Source of the DNA: Spinacia oleracea
Lineage: Eukaryota > Streptophyta > Magnoliopsida > Caryophyllales > Amaranthaceae
DNA length: 64,000 nt
Assembly: GCF_020520425.1 (NCBI RefSeq)
Contig: NC_079491.1
Span: 6,063,143-6,127,142, forward strand
Direction: 5' to 3'
Shown here in pieces: positions 10,911-23,352 of the stretch (position 1 is its first letter; the number at the start of each line of letters is the position of its first letter). A model generated the notes under the pieces. The model was not told the DNA's origin. It did not search any database and was given only the letters and a program-made list of their open reading frames with translations. The translations under genes were made by a program, and so were the position numbers.

Positions 10911-11243
10911 CTCCCTCCGTATTTATTTAAGGGATACACTTGACCGGACACGGGTGTTAAGAATAAGAATTGAATAAAATAAAGTAATAAAACAAGTGGG
11001 CCGGGTTGGGTAGAGGTTTTAATAGGTAAAACTAGTAGGGGATCATATCATTTTAGGGGGTGGGGTGGGATGTAGTTCTAAAATTATTTGTTTAATAGGG
11101 TGGTGGGACATATGCCAGATATATTAGATAGATTTTTTAATTAGATGGTGAGGTTAATAAGTTATTAAAAATGACAAATGTATTTCTTAAATAAATACGG
11201 CCGAAAAAAGACAAATGTATTCCTTAAATAAATTCGGATGAAG
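10911..11243. mobile_element. Stowaway-like MITE
   Basis: Left end CTCCCTCCGTATTTATTTAA with TA on both sides (10909-10910, 11244-11245). The right end contains two successive versions of the terminal motif, so it is locally duplicated. A related copy, with the duplication at its left end, is at 61374-61920. Confidence 0.75.
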
Positions 11244-11380
11244 TATTTTAAGTTTATAATTATGAGAAATTAGAGTAATCAATTACTGTAGTAAGTAATA
11301 CGAAGTACTTTTATTAATACCTTCTTGCATTTGTCCGAAACAAACCATGTGTAGCATTTTGACAAAATAAAAAGAAAATT

Positions 11381-11496
11381 AACTCATGCTTGTTATTATT
11401 AGACCTCCAACAAACCACATTCATTCAAACAAAATAAAAAGAATATCCTTCATAGAATAATACTTTGGGTTTATGGTCTAATAATAAGCATGAGTT
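11381..11496. repeat. Imperfect inverted repeat
   Basis: Arms 11381-11405 (AACTCATGCTTGTTATTATT and so on) and 11475-11496 are reverse complementary with a spacer of about 70 bp. Possibly a worn MITE; no clear target duplication found. Confidence 0.5.
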
Positions 11497-13062
11497 TATT
11501 TTTGCTAAATCTCTTGGTAGCAAAATTATAAATAAAAAATTACATTTCAAATGGATTTACAACTATGTATTGGTTACCTTTATTTGTTACAGTAAACCAT
11601 CAAAGTGGGAAAGTTTAGTAAAAGCACCTTGAAGGATTTGCCTGACCTAATTTGCGGGAAGAAAGACCAATGCTGCAGCAGCAGCAGTAGTAGTTTGTAC
11701 GAATTCGACCAATTTATAAAAAATATATTTATAACGACCAGTACTCTGTACGAATATTTATAAAATTCAAGTACGAATTCGACCAATTTGTAAAAAATAT
11801 ATTCGTAACTAACTCTTTATTAAACATGTTTATACTATGTAATGTAACTTTATCACGGACGAAAAACAAATCTTTGATACTACGTACGAGAATTTCACTT
11901 AATGCATTGATTTAAAGAAGTAATATTATGATTATTTGTGTTTGACCAAAAAATTGTCTATTGATTTGTGATGTACACGTAATTTTAAAAGTGTTTATTA
12001 AGTTTTTTGCCTTATAATTATATTGATAGTAATTAATAATAACATACGAAGTATATATTAATTCATATTTATGTGTTATTGATAAATATTATCGTCAATT
12101 AGTAACCACAAAATATCAGAAACTTATAGGAACTTATCTGAACTTATATGACCTGAAAATGAGGTCCTATAAATTAGAGAGAACAAGGCCTTACAATGCG
12201 AAAACATCTTAGGTTTTCTATCATCGATCATACTCAATATTTCAAGCAAATTACTCACTCAAGTACCTAATATTCACAATCACAACTATCCTCACATCAC
12301 ATTATGAGACTTGATAACATGATTAACTTGAAAGTTGTTTAGGAGATTCTAACATTTTTCCAAACTGGCTTCAAAATTTGTTTATGCCAAATTTTACCTA
12401 AAAACTTCATTTGACTGGGACGTTAACAACTAGATTGATGACGGGAAGGAAGGGAGACGAGGAGATGGCGACACGAAAATCCATAAAAAGGACGAAAATA
12501 AGAAATAATCGATAAGTAAGACCGTATCACACAGAAGTTTAATAATCAGAACAATGCTAAAGTGAGCATACTACGTTTTCCCCTTGTGTACGCTTGCAGC
12601 TTGATGTTCCTTTTATAGTGCTTCACAAGAGATAAGGGCAATCCCTAGAATATAGAAAATTAGAAATCAGTTATGGAGTGCACTTTATGTCATGACTGAT
12701 TTATCCGAACTTAACTTATCTGAACGGATAGGGCCTCATTGAACCTTATTTTAATTTATAGGACCTTATAAGACCTTATTAAACCTCATTAGACTTTATT
12801 TAAAGTTTATTACTAAATTTTTAATCATTAGAATATTGATACAAAGTAATATATCCAAAAATTATAAAATTCAAGTACGAATTTGATCGGTTTATAAAAA
12901 ATATTTATGATGTACGCGCAATTTTAATGAGAGGTCATGTGTTCGAACATTGATACTAACAATTTTTGTGATAATAAAATTGGGCACTGAATGTATGCGT
13001 GTGACATGGCACAACCCCATTTCATTTCACAAATTACAGTGACACGTGACAACGTGGCATTC
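11497..13062. other. Intergenic, AT-rich, no gene seen
   Basis: No coding exon found. It holds dispersed short repeats: a GTACGAATTCGACCAATTT unit near 11698 and 11771 with a relative near 12874, and CTTATCTGAACTTA-type repeats near 12130 and 12715. These look like decayed transposon sequence. Confidence 0.5.
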
Positions 13063-13211
13063 CTTATCTTGGAGATTTTTTTTTCTTTGATTCATATGTG
13101 GAAGCAAAGCTTCAAAGAGAAAGAAAAGGAAAAACAAAGAAAGGCAAGACGCTAAACAAAAGAGCAACAAATTACATCCAACAGACTATCAAAAGCTACC
13201 ACCAACAGCTC

Positions 13212-14558
13212 TCAAGCAGGCACAAGGCGAGGTAAGGCCACTCCCTGTATATCTTCTTTCAAGATGTTGTACAGCTCCAATGGTATGGTTTCAATGAAAT
13301 TAAGGCGCTCTTCTTGGTGGACACCTTGATTGGCAAGCCAATCTGCTGCACGATTCCCTTCCCGGAACACGTGGATTATCTTGACTTCCCAATTTGGCGC
13401 GTTGATCAGCTCGCAGCACTTCTTAAATATGTGAGCACATTCATTTCTAAGTTCTTCTTTTCCTTGTAGAATCTGTGTGCAGGCTAAGTTGTCTAGCTGG
13501 ACCTCCAGTTTAGCAATCTGCAAGTCTTTGGCCAGCTCTAACCCCCTTGCTAATGCCAAACATTCTGCTCTAAAAGCTGAGCAATGGCCTAATTTAATGG
13601 ATATTGCTGAAATCAGGTTTCCTCCCTCATCCCTTATGATTGCTCCTCCACCCGCTGGCCCTGGTGTTCCTTTCGCAGCACCATCAGTATTGAGCACAAA
13701 CCACCCACTCCTAGGTGTTTTCCATCTGACATTCACCTCCTTTTTCTTCCTCTTAACCACCTCTATTTCTCCTGTATTCTCTAAGAATCTCTTAATCTCT
13801 TTGTATCTCACCTGTATGAATGCCCCGTAGTCAATGGGAATTTCATTGTTATGACCAATTACAATGCTGTTCCGCCGCCTCCAGATCCACCATATAGCAA
13901 TGCTAAACAACATGGCCCATGTAGGCAATCCAGGCTCATCTTCATGAGTTAAATTGTATTTGAACCATTGCTTCAGCGGGGTGTTATAGAATTCAGCCGT
14001 GTCTGCAGGGCCACCAAGCTTTCTCCAGATCATTCTAGCCAAGGGGCAGTCCCGTAAGATATGCATTGTTGAGTCCGCACTGTCACCACATACAAAGCAT
14101 GACGGGTCTGTAGTCATCTGTCTCTTGAATCTGTTTGCGTTCCCCATTAGTCGGTCGTGACAAGCCAACCACATGAAAGCTCTAATACGTTGCTGAGTTG
14201 GGGCATTCCATATAATCTTCCAACAATCTTCATCAATCAATTCGTGGTTATTGCGGATGATGCTAATTGCCGATTTGATAGAGAATTTGCCTTTGTTTCC
14301 ATCTTTCCAGTAGAGGAGGTCGCCCAAATTTGGGTCGTTCTTCAGCTCATGTGCTTCGATTAACTTCAGTATGTCCTGGTTTAAATAGGGAGCAAAGGTC
14401 TCCCATTTCCACCCCACATTATCCTCCCACATGTCTTCTACTGTCGCCCCAAGGATCTCTATGGGCACTTCTTGGGTGGCTAAATCAATCAAGGGTGTAG
14501 CAGCAACCCATTTGTGATCCCAAAATAACGTGGAGGAGCCGTTCCCCACTGCCACCAT
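13212..14558 (-). pseudogene. LINE ORF2 part: zinc finger and RNase H
   Basis: 448-residue open segment. It starts with a GNGSSTLFWDHKW-type post-RT region, then a zf-RVT module (FMWLACHDRL, CFVCGDSADSTMHILRDC) and a C-terminal RNase H of the RVT_3 type. The RNase H shows NTDGAAKGTPGPAGGG, RAECLALARGLELA and REGNRAADWLAN, so the acidic catalytic residues are kept. An RNase H at the end of ORF2 is known for some plant L1 lineages. Confidence 0.9.
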
Positions 14559-14804
14559 TGCTCATGTACTTAGGAATTTGGAGTTCTCCGTAATTCCAGC
14601 CCACACATTAGACATGCCTACCCGAGGTTCGAACATATCAATATCGCATCTCCCTTTACAGTATTTCGCTCGCAGGACACGGGACCAAAGTGAGTGAGGT
14701 TCAGTAAGCACCCTCCAACCAAGTTTGGTTAAGAAAGCTGCGTTTGATTGATGCGCATACCTTACTCCTATTCCCCCATTCTCTGTAGGGTTCTGTAGAG
14801 TTTC

Positions 14805-15326
14805 TCAGGCTAACAGATGAACCCTCTTGTGTTCTTCATCTCCTCCCCATATAAATTTGCGTGTTTTTCTGTCTATGTCATCGCACACACCTTTGGGGAT
14901 CTTGGCCGTTTGCATTGAGTAGAAGGCCATCGTGGACACTGTTGACTTAGCTAATGTGATCCTTCCCGCTAATGATAGATATTTTGTTTTCCACCCTGTT
15001 AACCGGCGATCAATTTTCTCACATAAGTAGCCAAAAGTAGCTTTTGTTACTCTGCTTGTCAGCGTGGGCATCCCCAAATACATACCTAAGTCTGTCGTGA
15101 ACTCCATGCCAAGTGCTGTACTCACCTCCGTTTTTTCATCTTCCTTCATGTTACCGGAGAAGTAGGCACGTGATTTCTGTAAACTGATCTTTTGGCCTGA
15201 TGCTCTGCAGAATCTGTCAACACAATTTCGAATCACATGCGCTTGTTCTGTGCTTGCTTCGGCAAATAAAACAATGTCATCCGCAAAAAAACAGATTTGA
15301 AAGGAGAGGTCCATCACGGCTGGCAC
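14805..15326 (-). pseudogene. LINE ORF2 part: RT catalytic box and thumb
   Basis: 173-residue open segment with the FFADDIVLFAEAS catalytic box (FADD version of the Y/FxDD motif), SGQKISLQKSRAYFS and the downstream GWKTKYLSLAGRITLAK motif typical of plant L1 reverse transcriptases. Separated by frame breaks from the parts on either side. Confidence 0.9.
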
Positions 15327-17035
15327 GGATTGGCCTCCACCGTTGGGCCACGATAGCTTCTTCTATTGTCTGGTACAAGCGTTCCATACACATCACAAAC
15401 AAGTAAGGTGAGAGGGGGTCCCCCTGTCGTATTCCCCTGCTTGGTTTGAAGCACTGAGTGGGTTCTCCGTTCCACAACACTTGTAGAGATGTTGTTGTTA
15501 CGCATTCCATTATAACATTTATCAATAATCAATAAAAGGGGCATATTCATCTGTAGCAAAGTGTCTCGAATAAACGACCACCTTAGGCGGTCATACGCCT
15601 TTTCAAAGTCAATCTTGAGTGCCATGATCCCTTTGGTCCCTTGTTTTCTTTTCATTGTGTGGATTACTTCTTGCATGATCACAATATTATCCGTGATTTG
15701 TCTGCCCGGGACAAAGCTAGATTGAGTGTTTGAGATCAAAGAAGGCAGCAGTGGCTTAATGAGATTGATAATCACCTTAGTGATGATCTTGTAAGTCACA
15801 TTACATAGCCCTAGGGGACGAAACTGGGAAGCCAACTCCGGGTGGTCGATTTTGGGAATGAGGACAATGTGCGTGTCATTCAGCTTGGCAGGCATCCCTT
15901 TTCCTTCCAAAACTGACAACACCATCTCGTGCACACTTCGGGCTAATAATTCCCAATTTTTCTGAAAGAATAATGCCTGGTACCCGTCTGGTCCTGGTGC
16001 CTTTAGTGCATCCATTTGCTTGATCACTAAGTCAATCTCCACAGTCGAGTATGGACTAGCAAGGAGATCCCATTCTCGGTTTGGAAGTTCGGGAAAAACA
16101 TCTTGTGGTATAACCAGAAGGTCACCCATTCCATCTTCTGTGAATAGAGTTTCAAAGTAATTCACTATATGGCTCTTCACTGAATCTTTATCATATATCC
16201 ACTCCCCATCATCTCCCTTAATGGCTGCCACTCTATTCTTCCATCTGCGTGTAATCGTGCTTAGCTGAAAGAATGTAGTGTTTTTGTCTCCGTTCTTTAT
16301 CCAGTCTATCCGGGATTTTTGGTACCATAGCATCTCCTCTCGATTAAGTGTCTCCTCTAGCTCTTGTTTCAATTTCATCTCCAGGCCCATGAGTCTTCTA
16401 TCACTCCTAGTTGAGAGCACTTTCTGAATTCCTGCTATCCTTGCCATAAGAGCTCTTTTCTGTTGGAATATGTTGCCAAATGTGTCACGATTCCAAGTTT
16501 GTAAATCCACTGATAGTTGCTGTAATGCCTGGCTGATTGGGCAGTTTCTGTTCCATTTATCTTGGACAAATTCTTGGAATTTCTCATGGGACAACCACGT
16601 GGCTTGAAACCTGAACGGTCGGTTGATAATCTGCAGTGGAGCAAATCCATTAGGAGAAATAAATAGTGGACAATGATCTGATTGAATTGCAGGCAGGTGT
16701 TTCACTTTGGCTGATGTGAACCTTAAGCTCCAATCTGTGTTGCATAGCACGCGATCAAGTCGCGCACTTTGTCTAGTCTCGGGTGTTAGTCCTCGTGCCC
16801 AAGTGTGAGCCGCCCCCGAAAATTCGACCTCAATGAGTTGCATCTCATCTACCCATTCATTGAATTTGGCTGATCTTCTTGTGGTCTCATGGCAGGAGCT
16901 GCTTCTTTCAGAGGGAAAACGTGTTTCATTAAAGTCACCAGCTATAATCCACGGTTTATTGCGGGTATGTGCAAATTCACGCAGTTCAGACCACAATTCC
17001 TTCCTCTTGGAAGGGTCAGGGCTCGCATACACCAC
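15314..17035 (-). pseudogene. LINE ORF2 part: endonuclease and RT N-terminal half
   Basis: 573-residue open segment. The endonuclease part shows IIAGDFNETRFPSE, ARLDRVLCN and SDHCPLFI, the magnesium-binding and catalytic motifs of APE-type L1 endonuclease, but lacks the N-terminal part of the domain. The RT part has LKAPGPDGYQALFFQ, FRPLGLCNVTYKIITK, SSFVPGRQITDNI and LKIDFEKAYDRLRW (first catalytic Asp block). The frame is lost just before the RQGDPLSPYLF motif, which continues in another frame around 15400-15470. Confidence 0.9.
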
Positions 17036-17289
17036 TGAAAAGTACCAAGGGATTGCTCCTACTTATCTTGGAGATTTAATAATAGTATAAATGTGCTTTT
17101 AGACCGTAATTTTTTTTACCCCGATTGCAGGTAGAGTTACATCAACCGAGTGCACCTTCTAATTTGTGTATGAACTTTTTTTTTTTTTTTTTAAGGACCA
17201 TAACGCCTAATTTGAATTCGGGACGACTTCTCGGTAGGATAGGACTCAGATTCTCAATACCAAATTCAGCCTCATTCACCGATGAACCA

Positions 17290-18754
17290 AACAAGTAATT
17301 GGTGTCTTTACTTTTTTAGTAACCGAGACAACAATACGACACAACAATAGCACATTCTCACTTCTTTCTCCTGCGCTCCCAATTCCCGTCTTCATTGCAT
17401 GAGCTCGAAGGCCAATCCTACCACCTCCGTCTTCAGCCACCGTCATCGCACAACTCCGCCGCGCTTCCGAGGTCATCCACCGTTAGCCACTCTTCCTTCT
17501 CCTTCTCCGTCTTTGCTCTTTTCTTAATCGTCGTCTCCTCGCTTCCTCCGCTGTTCTAGCCACCGGATACTTGTTTCCCTCTTTTTCATGCCTTTTCTCT
17601 TTGGTTATTATTAATTCAGAATTATTATGCTATTTTTATTAACATTTTCATGTTTATTACTATGTTTAATCCAGTTGAAGGAATAATATATGATTTCAAT
17701 GTAACAATCTGGAATTAAATTCTAATTGTCCCAATTTCCGTTTGAATTAGATAATTGGGCAGCAATTAATTAAGATTAAAATGGTTGTATTCATGATTAA
17801 ATTAGGATGTGGTTTGATTGTTTGGGTTGATGAATTATGTCTTTTGTGAAAATGCTTAATTGATGTATCTGGATATTAGAGATTGACATTGTTGAATTAA
17901 TTAGTGATTGTTATAGGATTGGACTAGAAAACCCCTAAGAAAGATAGGAAAAAACTAGCTCGTCGGATATTGAAACTTTTAAATTCATTTGTTTGATTCA
18001 ACAAGTTTCGATTCGATTGGCATGGTCAAGCAACATAAATCTCAAGTGTCATAAATATGCTGATTGTCTACTTAGTTATTAGTTACTACTATTAGATTAT
18101 GTTTGTCTAATTATCTTAGTTTAAGTTGATTCCAACCCCACCCCCACCCCCCTCCCCCTCTTCCCTGCTAATTGCTATGTAGTTAAATGAACAACTATGT
18201 GAGATTAATGCGAGTGAGAATTGTAGCTTTTACACATGGTATGAGTTAAGAGACATAAAGAGGATATCACATAATTTATCAGGGAACATATGAACTTATC
18301 ACATAAATCTTACTCGAATAATCTTGGAGCTACTTAATCTGAAAGAAAAATGGCCCTGTCTTCCATAATACGGAGTGTTGGGTGTTAAAATGTCAAATAG
18401 TTGGGTGTTAATATTTGGTTTGGTTTGTTTTGTTTAGATAGTGGAAACGACATACAACCACGGCGTAGTACTAGTAATGTTGAATCAAAGGATAGCATCA
18501 AGGATTTAGGGGTTGTAGGTCAACTCAATTGCCTACCCATGCAACTCTATATCTCACTATTGATTATTCTGAATATGAGTTTAAATTATGAGTTAGTTGA
18601 TGTGTATATCACTACCCCGTATATTGCAAACTTACAAGTAATATGAGAACATGTGATGTTTGAATCAGTTGTTTGTGTTTTGTGTGTAGGTACTTCCTAG
18701 TTTTGACCGGTTCAACGTCTACTATAATAACTTCCATAACTATAATGATCAAAC
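17290..18754 (+). other. Probable promoter and 5'UTR/intron of the phosphopantetheinyl transferase gene
   Basis: 17330-17560 is C/T-rich with CTTC repeats typical of a plant 5' leader. 17580-18690 is T-rich and intron-like. 18440-18530 could be a second non-coding exon, and a GTGTGTAG acceptor at about 18689 starts the exon containing the start codon. A T-rich stretch 17600-18150 and a C-rich tract near 18136-18165 carry nothing else I recognise. Confidence 0.4.
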
Positions 18755-21700
18755 ATGCGCTGCTTCAACAGTCATTTTCCTCTCTCCAGCCAGTCTTTGC
18801 ATCCTCTTCCCCTTCCACCCCGAGGGTATATATGGTTTACCTTTACTCCCCAATGTTGATTAGAATGGATTTCCATTTTAAATGTCTCTTGGCCTATTCT
18901 CTACATGCCCTAGTTAAAAGAAATTTGACGGATTTGTGGAACTTTTATAGGGAAACTCATTTGTGGTATGTGATTCCTGATGAAGTAAAGTGCTCATCAC
19001 TCTTGAAGCAATATCTGGAAATCCTTTCCCCTTGTGAGAAACAAAGTGTACTTAGCTTCTGCGACAGTGAGCTCAGGAAGAAAGCCCTCTTAGCCCGTGC
19101 TCTGGTCCGCACTACTATCGCTAGATGTAAGTCGTCTCCTATATTTTGTTTTGGATATTCTTGAGAGCTTTCAGTTATTCTAGTTGGTCATATTGAAGCT
19201 GTGGGTTTTAAAGAGGTTTTTGAGGTTCTAATAATTGGTTAACCTTTTAGCTTGCAATGCCATTTTGAGGTATCTTGTTCATATTTCTGTATGCTAGGAT
19301 ATATACATTGATATCTCATTAGAGTTTTCTTTAATTTTAGTATGCCTGATGCTTAGTTGATCAAATTCTACCAATTGTTGACATATAAGATATTATAAGT
19401 TTTGTTAGAAATCAAATTGGTAATTGTACAAATTTTCATGCTTTATTGATACACACTTAATGTTTGAGTAGAGTACTTTGAGTTGATGTGCTACATCATA
19501 CACGTATATCTTTCAACTTCTGGGGCAATAATAGTAAGGTCTTCTAATTTGATTGTGGTTATGGGGAATTTTAGAGTGTGTTTCTTTCATTTGATGTTAT
19601 TGAAGTGCATGGATGTTGTCCTGCGTCCCATGTTGTTTACCACAATTATGCAATGATTCTAGTCTTGTCCTTTTGGTTATTGACGTGTACATATGGAAGT
19701 GTGGAACTTCCTTAAAACTGCTAGTGGTGGGCTTTGACACCGGGGCTTAAATTTGTAAAAGGGCCAAAGCTTCTTTGCATTTCTTATGCCACCCTTTAAT
19801 CATACCATAGTATTGTTGACAAGGAAATGCTGGAGTTATTGATTTACTCACTTCATGCTAGATCAGACAAATTCGTATGTTGATCCAAGATCTCTGAAGT
19901 TTAAGAAAAACTCCTACGGAAAACCCGAGGTTAGCTTTATCTTTCCTTCGTTCAACAACATCTTGATTTCCATGGATATTCGTCTATCTTTTTCTTATTA
20001 TTCTTGGTCTATAATTTTCAGGTTGATTGGCAGCAGGTACCTGATGTGAGTTGGCCACCGTTGCATTTCAATTTATCACACACATCATCATTGATTGCAT
20101 GTGGAATTACGACATATTCTCCTGTGAGATATACATATTCTGCTTTTTAAGTTATGACAACAAGATTGGTGTTTACCTCTTGATTTGACTACGCTTTCCA
20201 TGTAGATTGGAATCGACGTGGAAGATAAGAAGAGGACAATAAAGAATGATGTTATGTCATTTGCTCGCCGCTTCTTCTCTCCTCATGAAGTTGAACATTT
20301 GGCTAGTATTTTAGATTCGGAAATACAGCGTCGGGAATTTATTAAATTATGGACACTCAAGGTAATGAGATTTATCTATCAGAACCCCCCCCCCCCCCCC
20401 CCCCCCCGGCCGGCGCTCTTTTCTAAAGATCATATAGTTTAATAAGGGAACGAATGCAGAAGGCATTGATTAAATTATTTTTTAGGCCATAATTCTAAGT
20501 TGACTGTAGTAATTTTCTGCATTCAATCCCATGGATTTGGCACCATCTATTCAAAGTTAATACAAAGTATTTGATAGTTGACAATATATCTGATGTTATA
20601 ATCTCGTCTGACTTGTGAAATTACCACTTTTAGGAAGCATATGTAAAAGCATTGGGAAGGGGCTTTTCAGCTTCTCCGTTTAAGACGTTCAGGATTCTTT
20701 TCAAACCTTCGTCAAAAAATACGTCAAGTATTCCTGAAATTGCTGATCTTACGGTATTCCTTTGGATTTATTTGTCCTTTTGTTGTAGCTAATGGACTTT
20801 AAGTCGATCATGTTGCTTCATTAAGATCCATTCATTCTACTGGAAAACGAAATTATCTATTTACAAAGAATATTGGGAACTGATGAGGTGCCATCTGTTC
20901 AAAACCGAACTGGACTAGAATGATTCTGTAGTTCAGACTTCAGACTAGGAACAAGCTGGACAGTCTGGTTCTGTTATTTTTAGCTAATCTTTTCAATATC
21001 AGTATAGTGCCTTTTGAATTTATCTTACAAGGAAGTGGACAACCTTACAATAGAGAAAAAGAAGAAGTTAACAGCGTGTGTGTCATTCTGAATTTAAGAT
21101 GGCACCTATAGCTATGAAAAGAAAGCATGGAATGTCTAAAAGCAATATCCATTAAACTTTAGTTAAATGTCAACTCTCTATATCGTTTAGGGCTTCAACG
21201 TTTAGGAGGGAGGGTGATATATTTGTTCTAAGGAGAGGAGATGGAGAGAAAATCACTGGAAAAAATGGTAAGCTAACCAAGTCAATAGAAACTTGTTCCC
21301 GCACACCAGAATCTGGCTACACCAAAATTTACGGCTGATGACCGGAGCAGAATCTATATGGTCTGGTTTTGGCACTTGGTCTAGACTGACTAGTCCGATT
21401 TTAAGTGCAGGCTTGATTCTCAGTTGTCCCATATTGGTAAATTCTGACTTTCGACCTAGTCAATGTACTTTAACAATATCCTGGAATGCAGTTACATGTT
21501 CGGTTTCTCCTTTCTTTGAGAAGCTTTACCAGAATTTCAGCTTTGATTCTCATTCTTCAATCCAGCTTTTGCGAGCTATTTCAATAGTCGATGTTGTCTA
21601 CTTTTTGCAAGCTACCTGGGAAAATGCCTCTGTTCTATATTTAAGTACTGCTGTTTTTTTTCTTTTCAAACTACCATTCTGTGAGTTTACAGCTTACCTA

Positions 21701-22069
21701 TTGTTCAATTTCCCACGTCGCGGTAAATGCCAGGAATCTGAAATTACTGTTGAATCGTCTGAGTTTCCAAATGGGCAATGGCGGTTTGCCCTTCTTGACT
21801 TGGCTAATACTCATTATGCTTCTATTTGCACAGAGAATTTTAACGAAGGTGAGGCATAGTACTACTACTCCATATCAAACTACCCGTTTCAAAACATGGA
21901 TATGACTTGTAAATTGTAATATTTGTGTTTCACTTGTGCAGAAACTTCTTCTCCAATGGCTCTGAGAGTGTGGAAGACGATTCCTCTTCTGGAAGATTTA
22001 TGCATGTCTGGGACTCCTTCCATTATAACAATTGGTGGGCTTGTCAAGCAGCTCAAGTGGATTAAGTAG
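18755..22069 (+). CDS. 4'-phosphopantetheinyl transferase (LYS5/AASDHPPT type)
   Basis: Eight exons: 18755-18825, 18951-19126, 19862-19929, 20022-20123, 20206-20361, 20634-20753, 21734-21848, 21942-22069. All junctions are GT-AG and the sum is 936 nt (311 residues). The enzyme moves the 4'-phosphopantetheine arm of CoA to a serine of acyl carrier proteins. Diagnostic motifs are ETHLWYVIPDEV near the N-terminus, RSLKFKKNSYGKPE, PPLHFNLSHTSSLIACG, IGIDVED (magnesium-binding Asp) and FIKLWTLKEAYVKALG (the WxxKEA signature). The first about 23 residues are Ser/Pro/Leu-rich and may target an organelle. ATG 18755 was chosen because it is in phase with exon two; the nearby ATG at 18745 is not. It resembles Arabidopsis At3g11470 (from memory). 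Intron six (20754-21733) is the longest and could hide a small exon, though none is needed. Confidence 0.9.
20385..20407 (+). repeat. Poly-C tract (23 C)
   Basis: Uninterrupted run of 23 cytosines 23 bp after the donor of exon five of the phosphopantetheinyl transferase gene, followed by GGCCGGCG. Could be a genuine G-quadruplex-capable tract or an assembly artefact. Confidence 0.8.
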
Positions 22070-22874
22070 GGATTATTTCTGATGATAATTAAACAGGCGA
22101 TGATCATTGATAATTAGTTGTATTCAACACTCAACAATCAACAGTCAATTTGATAGGAATGATATAATTTGTTCATTTTTACCTGTATATGCAGAACTCC
22201 CCAAACAGCTGCATAAAGTGGCAATTGTGAATTTGTGATATTGACTATTGAGTTAAATGTATATGAAATTGGCCCATTTTATTTCAAATGAAATTTAAGA
22301 GGCCTCCCTACTCAGTTCTACCAGGTCCCCTATAATGCGTGTTATGTCTTATTGTGTTAGTATACGATTAATATTTAAAGAGCTTAATTAATACTCCGGT
22401 GACGTATGTGATTTTGTTTAATGCTTAACGTTTCTTCTTACATTAGAGCACCATTTGTTGATTGAACTAAGTAGTGAACTACAGGTTTACGTTTGTCGTA
22501 AGGGAGGAGATGCATAAGCCGAGTACTTTGAAGTGAGTAAATCTGAACATTAATCATACAAAAATTAGTCTAATATTAAACATTCAACCCGATCTAGAAG
22601 CTAAATATCATAACAAGTAAAGTTTAGATGAAAAATAAATTTCACAACCGATGTAGTTTGGAATATATACGAAACAAGTTTTTTTGTTTTTTTACCTAAT
22701 AGGAAATAGAAAAGCATTAGGAGACCCTCCACACCGAGAGGAAAGAAACCAAACAAGTGATAGCATACGCAAAAATAAGGGCTGAGCAGCCCAAGTAACA
22801 GTTTCACTTCGTTAAACCATCTTTGGGGCTAAATGAACATTCAATGAAAGTACAAAAACAAATCTGGTAGAAAA
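22070..22874. other. 3'UTR and intergenic spacer
   Basis: AT-rich 3' flank of the phosphopantetheinyl transferase gene, then non-coding sequence up to the U3 promoter. Nothing else recognised. Confidence 0.5.
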
Positions 22875-22917
22875 GTCCCACATAGACTATATATGTTGTG
22901 GTATGTATTGTTATAAA
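22875..22917 (+). promoter_or_regulatory. U3 gene promoter: USE and TATA
   Basis: GTCCCACATAG (22875-22885) matches the plant upstream sequence element RTCCCACATCG at 10 of 11 positions. TATAAA lies at 22912-22917. The 26-bp gap is the short spacing known for plant Pol III-transcribed snRNA genes (U6, dicot U3), about one helical turn less than in Pol II genes. Confidence 0.88.
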
Positions 22918-22940
22918 CAAGAGGAAATGAATGACATAGC

Positions 22941-23161
22941 ACGACCTTACTTGAACAGGATCTGTTCTATAGTATTCGTACCTCTGTATCTTTGAGTTCT
23001 AAAGAGACAGAAAACCAAGTCTGGTGGATGAATCATGACCGTGCGATCTGAGCGTGATTAACGGTTACCATTGATCCCTACTGGTCTCTGGTGCCTGTAG
23101 ATGATCGTTTCTCAGTGCACTTTGTGAGCTTGAGGAAGATCGCACGGTTGTCTGACAGACT
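22941..23161 (+). ncRNA. U3 snoRNA
   Basis: About 221 nt starting ACGACCTTACTTGAACAGG, the conserved plant U3 5' end, 29 bp after the TATA box. Further hallmarks are GATCTGTTCTATAG (box A region pairing with pre-rRNA), a C'-like GATGAAT (23022-23028), box B GAGCGTGATTA (23050), box C TGTAGATGATCG (about 23096) and box D GTCTGA (23150-23155). U3 guides early cleavages of pre-rRNA in the nucleolus and does not guide methylation. The 3' stem arms on either side of the box C/D region remain complementary. Promoter, length and terminator all fit a functional gene. Confidence 0.92.
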
Positions 23162-23168
23162 TCAAATC

Positions 23169-23175
23169 TTTTTTT
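23169..23175 (+). terminator. Pol III terminator of U3
   Basis: Seven T residues 8 bp after the U3 3' end. Agrees with the Pol III-type promoter spacing. Confidence 0.8.
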
Positions 23176-23352
23176 ACGTTTTGTTTCCTTTTTGGGTGAT
23201 AAATAGCTAACTTTCTTCCCTTGTTTTATTTCAGTGCAAACTAAAATACAACTAGTGTATTTGACCAATTAAACTATCAATCAAGTTTTCCCATAAAGAT
23301 TAGTAGGTTGTAGCCATACAAGTAAGTCCAGTAATAGAAGAAACTGGCTTGT

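Larger units (their letters stand above)
13078..17061 (-). mobile_element. L1-type LINE, 5'-truncated
   Basis: Non-LTR retrotransposon on the minus strand. It is flanked by a duplication CTTATCTTGGAGATT (about 13063-13077 and 17062-17077), with an A-tail on the element strand at about 13078-13086. The order endonuclease, reverse transcriptase, zinc finger, RNase H is that of plant L1 ORF2. The 5' end starts inside the endonuclease domain, so ORF1 and the promoter are missing, as usual after incomplete reverse transcription. ORF2 is broken by at least three frame changes or stops, between 15530 and 15290 and between 14800 and 14560. The well-kept target duplication suggests a fairly young insertion. 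It sits about 230 bp before the probable 5'UTR of the phosphopantetheinyl transferase gene. Confidence 0.95.

Noticed and set aside
18401-18646. 81-residue open frame upstream of the transferase gene
   Set aside because: No similarity to the transferase N-terminus and cannot be spliced in frame without stops; more likely 5'UTR or intron sequence.
18745-18757. ATG at 18745 as start of the phosphopantetheinyl transferase
   Set aside because: Its frame does not join exon two; ATG 18755 does, giving an uninterrupted 311-residue protein.
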